Assembly: GCA_014379815.1 (NCBI GenBank)
Contig: JACMLA010000160.1
Coordinates: forward strand, 1 to 10,057
From: Bryobacteraceae bacterium
Lineage (GTDB): Bacteria; Acidobacteriota; Terriglobia; Bryobacterales; Bryobacteraceae
DNA length: 10,057 nt
Direction of reading: 5' to 3'
Part shown: piece by piece, positions 7,858 to 10,057 of the stretch
Position numbering within the stretch: position 1 is the stretch's first letter
Layout of the letters: every line of letters starts with the position of its first letter
The notes under the pieces: model-generated
The model's database searches: none
The model's input: only the letters and a program-made list of their open reading frames with translations
Told to the model about the DNA's origin: nothing
Translations under genes and position numbers: made by a program

Positions 7858-7874
7858 GCAAACGAATTTATATA
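7846..7874 (+). promoter_or_regulatory. Sigma-70-type promoter of the Lys/Ala-rich peptide gene
   Basis: A perfect -35 TTGACA (7846-7851), 17-base spacer and TATATA (7869-7874) within the AT-rich run TTTATATATGAAT. Transcription should begin near 7881, leaving a leader of about 50 bases before ATG 7933. This is the best promoter in the window. Confidence 0.75.
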
Positions 7875-7885
7875 TGAATCACAAC

Positions 7886-7902
7886 TGCGATCCCCGATCG
7901 CA
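7886..7902. promoter_or_regulatory. Palindrome at the start of the transcript, operator or 5' hairpin
   Basis: TGCGATC-CCC-GATCGCA is a perfect seven-base inverted repeat around three bases, beginning about five bases after the predicted transcription start. It could be a repressor site or a small hairpin near the mRNA 5' end; the sequence alone does not decide. A further smaller repeat, ATCGA-C-TCGAT, lies at 7904-7914. Confidence 0.45.
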
Positions 7903-7917
7903 AATCGACTCGATGTC

Positions 7918-7923
7918 AGGGAG
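7918..7923 (+). promoter_or_regulatory. Ribosome binding site of the Lys/Ala-rich peptide gene
   Basis: AGGGAG, nine bases before ATG 7933. It selects this ATG over the longer upstream reading of the same frame, which would need translation to begin before the promoter. Confidence 0.65.
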
Positions 7924-7932
7924 AACCAACCG

Positions 7933-8007
7933 ATGAAGAACGCGACCAAGAAGGCTGCGAAGAAGGCTCCGGCGAAGAAGGCCGCCGCAACGAAGAAGAC
8001 GAAATAA
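7933..8007 (+). CDS. 24-residue Lys/Ala-rich, histone-H1-tail-like peptide
   Basis: Very small basic protein: 10 Lys, 8 Ala, 3 Thr, plus one each of Asn, Pro and Met, and no acidic residue. The pattern is alternating KK and AA/AP pairs (KKAAKKAPAKKAAATKK), as in the C-terminal tails of histone H1 and of bacterial H1-like proteins; such tails bind DNA or RNA through charge. Here there is no folded domain, only the tail. The gene is a complete unit: TTGACA-17-TATATA promoter, AGGGAG ribosome binding site, ATG, TAA stop, then an intrinsic terminator at 8052-8078. The frame is open upstream to 7780, giving a 75-residue reading, but that would begin before the promoter and within the rlpA start region. 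It could be a nucleoid-associated micro-protein, an RNA-binding peptide, or a small regulatory RNA whose ORF is incidental. Expression is likely; the function is unknown. Confidence 0.65.
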   Translation: MKNATKKAAKKAPAKKAAATKKTK

Positions 8008-8012
8008 ATCGA

Positions 8013-8030
8013 AGGTCCTCACGAGGACTT
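8013..8030 (+). other. Small hairpin in the 3' untranslated region of the peptide gene
   Basis: Seven base pairs including one G-U pair (8013-8019 with 8024-8030) around loop CACG. It starts five bases after the TAA stop and has no U-tract, so it is not itself a terminator. Together with the terminator it gives the short mRNA two 3' stems. Confidence 0.4.
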
Positions 8031-8051
8031 ACTAAGCAGGTTCATGCTTCC

Positions 8052-8078
8052 GGCCCCGGCATTCACCGGGGCCTTTTT
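8052..8078 (+). terminator. Intrinsic terminator of the Lys/Ala-rich peptide gene
   Basis: A perfect eight-base-pair GC stem, GGCCCCGG (8052-8059) with CCGGGGCC (8066-8073), around loop CATTCA, followed at once by TTTTTCTT. The U-tract is only on the plus strand, so it serves the peptide gene and not the minus-strand genes arriving from the right. Confidence 0.9.
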
Positions 8079-8096
8079 CTTGATTAGCCCTGTGTT

Positions 8097-8540
8097 TTAA
8101 CGCCTGCGCTGCAGGATGACGATAAAGTTCTGGAAGTCCTTTCCAAGCTCCAGAGGTTCTTTTCGGTCCGGTATACGAATGGACTGAACGGACTGGGCAC
8201 CTTCGTAACCGATACGTGCAAGGCCTGTTCCGCGCTGCTCCACTGGTGCACCGTGCAACGTCATTGACTCGCCTCCGACGGCCATCTGTTCGTCAGGCCC
8301 GCTTCCCCAGATCAGCTCAATCTGTTCGGACTTGTAATCTCCCTGGTGGAGGAGCTGGCCGTCCCGGATCAGGTACAACGAAACAAGTGAAGGCCTGATG
8401 TGGAAGACTCCATTTGCATCGGCCTTGCCGAAGTCCTGGCTTCGGGCGATGATGGCTCCGTAGCCAGCTGTCAGGTTAGGTTCGTTGTCGTTGGTTAAGC
8501 ACGTTCCATCGATGATGATGGGTGGAAATTCTGAACTCAT
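8097..8540 (-). CDS. 147-residue protein of unknown function coupled to the TPR gene
   Basis: I do not recognise the family. The product starts MSSEFPPIIIDGTCLTND and looks beta-rich, with many short hydrophobic strands separated by Gly, Asp and Asn turns (NGVFHIRPSLVSLYLIRDGQ at about 43-62, SEQIELIWGSGPDEQ, GESMTLHG). It ends in strands and a basic tail (FQNFIVILQRRR). There is no signal peptide and no membrane helix, so it is probably cytoplasmic. Its ATG overlaps the stop of the TPR gene (ATGA, 8540-8537), and a strong AAGGAGGA lies six bases upstream inside the TPR gene, so the two are translated together and probably act together. No terminator follows on this strand. Confidence 0.8.
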   Translation of the reverse strand: MSSEFPPIIIDGTCLTNDNEPNLTAGYGAIIARSQDFGKADANGVFHIRPSLVSLYLIRDGQLLHQGDYKSEQIELIWGSGPDEQMAVGGESMTLHGAPVEQRGTGLARIGYEGAQSVQSIRIPDRKEPLELGKDFQNFIVILQRRR

Positions 8541-10057
8541 CTGCGATCCTCCTTATTTGAAAGTCGTGCCTGTTGCGGTTTCGTTCGTGCAACCCGGGCG
8601 AGCCGCGCCGTAACGTCTGGTCTGGTGAGATAGCGATCCCACAGCTGTTTACCCCATCGAGTGGGGATGGTGTTGCGGATGTTATCGCACTCGGCGTTTC
8701 TTGCGGCGGAGTCGGAGCTGCCAAGAGCGGAAGCTTCGAGGGTACAGGCGCGCCACTGCGCTTCGGGCTGACCGAACTGGGCAAACAGGTTACCCGCGCG
8801 GGCTGCCAAGCTCCTGGCGGTCTCAAGCTTCCCTGCGAGAAGCTGGACCTCCGCGCAACGCAGGGCCGTGATGGCTGAGGTCCGAAGGTCCCCGGGTGCG
8901 CTTGAGATCTTGTCGCATAGCCTTTGAGCTGCTGCGGTATCTCCGGCATGGGCCACGGCAAGAGCTTCAAGTGCTCTGATTCGTGAAGCCAGCACAGTAT
9001 CGGAGTCCCCGAGTCTGCGGGCCGCTGCTGCCGACTGTCGCACGGCGTCCTGGTAGCGGCCTTCCTGGAAGCTCGCCATTGCCTTCACAGCGGCTGCCCG
9101 TTTGACGACCATTTGGGTGGGCTCTTCCAGGTCCTTCTCGTTTGCCAGAATTTGTCGGGCACCTGAGATGTCTCCTGTCGCAACGAGGACCTCTGCTCTG
9201 TTGAGGGCGGCATAGGCGCGCGTCGCCGAGTCCGGAGCTGAGAGTGCTGCGTCGAGGTGATTGAGCGACTCGCTAAACCTTTCGAGATTCAGCAGCGCGA
9301 TACCGATTCGAAGATGCATACTGGCAACGGCCCGGGCGTTGGAAGGTTCGGTAAGTTTGAGTTGTTCTTCGAAAGCTGCGAGGGCTCCGGTGAAATCTCC
9401 GGCGAGAGTACGAATCTGGGCAAGCAGGGTAAGGACGGAAACCATCTCCCGCTGATAGCCGGCGGAACGATAGAAGGCGAGGGCCTTTTCCGCACCGGCG
9501 CGCGCGTCGTCGAGGCGGGACTGCAGGGAACGAACGCTGGCGATGGAGGCGACAGCCCGGGCCTCGTGGATGCGACTGTTGAGAGACCGTGCAATTCGCA
9601 GTGCACTGGAATAGTGCTTCTCGGCATTCGGAAGATCCCGTTTCTGGAGGTATACATTCCCGAGGTCCATCAATCCATCGACGGTGTATTGTTCCATCCG
9701 GTTCTCGTTAGCTAGTGCGAGTGCTTCCGAGGCGTAGCGTTCCGCTTCGACGCTGTCCTCATTTAGTCGCGAGAGAACGCCATGACGCATCAGGATGCGG
9801 ATGCGCTGACTCTCAAACCCTGTGGTGTTGGCGAGCTTCAGGGCTTTTTCCAGAGTCAGCTGTGCCTCCTGGACCTGACCCTGGAGCATCAGGACGGCGG
9901 CGCGGTGGACGTTTACCTCAGTGACACCGGCGAGATTCCCGCTGGTGTTGTAGAGGGATTCCGCTTTGGCGAAAGCTTCGTGCGCTGCCGCATAGTCAGC
10001 CTTTCGTCCGAGGAGCAGTCCGAGGCGTACCCACGCCGGAGGAGACTCCTGCTTCAT
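8537..10057 (-). CDS. Tetratricopeptide repeat protein, N-terminus probably beyond the window
   Basis: 506 residues are visible. Repeats of about 34-40 residues with the Ala/Gly/Leu TPR pattern are seen at about 8-39, 48-80, 87-118, 127-159, 166-198, 206-238, 246-275, and more loosely on to about 440. Examples are DYAAAHEAFAKAESLY (21-36) and DLGNVYLQKRDLPNAEKHYS (131-150). Such arrays are protein-binding scaffolds. The ATG at the very edge of the window falls directly at the start of a repeat, so it is probably an internal Met. From memory of the family, the repeat spacing and the ending RWGKQLWDRYLTRPDV resemble the C-terminal part of acidobacterial Ser/Thr protein kinases with TPR tails, so a kinase or winged-helix domain may lie to the right; this is inference. 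It has no membrane segment in the visible part and overlaps the next gene by ATGA. Confidence 0.88.
   Translation of the reverse strand: MKQESPPAWVRLGLLLGRKADYAAAHEAFAKAESLYNTSGNLAGVTEVNVHRAAVLMLQGQVQEAQLTLEKALKLANTTGFESQRIRILMRHGVLSRLNEDSVEAERYASEALALANENRMEQYTVDGLMDLGNVYLQKRDLPNAEKHYSSALRIARSLNSRIHEARAVASIASVRSLQSRLDDARAGAEKALAFYRSAGYQREMVSVLTLLAQIRTLAGDFTGALAAFEEQLKLTEPSNARAVASMHLRIGIALLNLERFSESLNHLDAALSAPDSATRAYAALNRAEVLVATGDISGARQILANEKDLEEPTQMVVKRAAAVKAMASFQEGRYQDAVRQSAAAARRLGDSDTVLASRIRALEALAVAHAGDTAAAQRLCDKISSAPGDLRTSAITALRCAEVQLLAGKLETARSLAARAGNLFAQFGQPEAQWRACTLEASALGSSDSAARNAECDNIRNTIPTRWGKQLWDRYLTRPDVTARLARVARTKPQQARLSNKEDRR
8547..8554 (-). promoter_or_regulatory. Strong internal ribosome binding site of the 147-residue protein gene
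   Basis: On the minus strand this reads AAGGAGGA, six bases before ATG 8540 and inside the last codons of the TPR gene. It supports reinitiation and a high yield of the small downstream protein. Confidence 0.7.

Noticed and set aside
7780..8007. 75-residue reading of the Lys/Ala-rich peptide gene
   Set aside because: It would begin upstream of the only good promoter and lacks a ribosome binding site; the first 51 residues look like translated intergenic DNA.
8052..8078. Bidirectional terminator also serving the 147-residue protein gene
   Set aside because: The minus-strand reading of the stem is followed by GGAAGC rather than a U-tract, so only the plus-strand direction is supported.
1..10057. 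CRISPR arrays, insertion sequences, tRNA or rRNA genes
   Set aside because: Reading both strands I saw no regularly spaced direct repeats, transposase motifs, terminal inverted repeats, or tRNA/rRNA signatures.

Overview
The window looks like chromosomal DNA of a moderately GC-rich Acidobacteriota member, most likely from the Bryobacterales/Solibacter branch. That placement is inference from gene content: a very long Oar-like TonB-dependent receptor with an N-terminal carboxypeptidase-regulatory domain, a TPR protein resembling the C-terminal part of acidobacterial Ser/Thr kinases, and a stand-alone sigma-54 activator. I see no phage, insertion sequence, CRISPR array, rRNA or tRNA. All intergenic gaps are below 150 bases.

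Layout from left to right. (1) Bases 1-3143, minus strand: a TonB-dependent outer-membrane receptor missing only its last C-terminal residues at the left edge, with a clear sigma-70 promoter and ribosome binding site upstream. (2) Bases 3280-4242, plus strand: an MscS-family small-conductance mechanosensitive channel, divergent from the receptor. (3) Bases 4249-4952: two small orphan genes facing away from each other, a two-helix membrane protein on the minus strand and a soluble acidic protein on the plus strand. (4) Bases 4949-7786, minus strand: a tight three-gene run, transcribed as rlpA-like lipoprotein, then sigma-54 activator, then GT4 glycosyltransferase, all pointing to cell-envelope work. 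(5) Bases 7843-8078, plus strand: a compact unit made of a strong promoter with palindromes, a 24-codon Lys/Ala-rich peptide gene and an intrinsic terminator. (6) Bases 8097-10057, minus strand: a TPR protein entering from the right edge, coupled by an ATGA overlap to a 147-residue protein of unknown function.

Most of the recognisable genes concern the envelope: nutrient uptake (receptor), turgor relief (MscS), septal peptidoglycan remodelling (RlpA) and glycan transfer (GT4). The least explained and most interesting part is 7843-8078. A histone-H1-tail-like micro-peptide is expressed there from its own regulated-looking promoter, divergently from rlpA.
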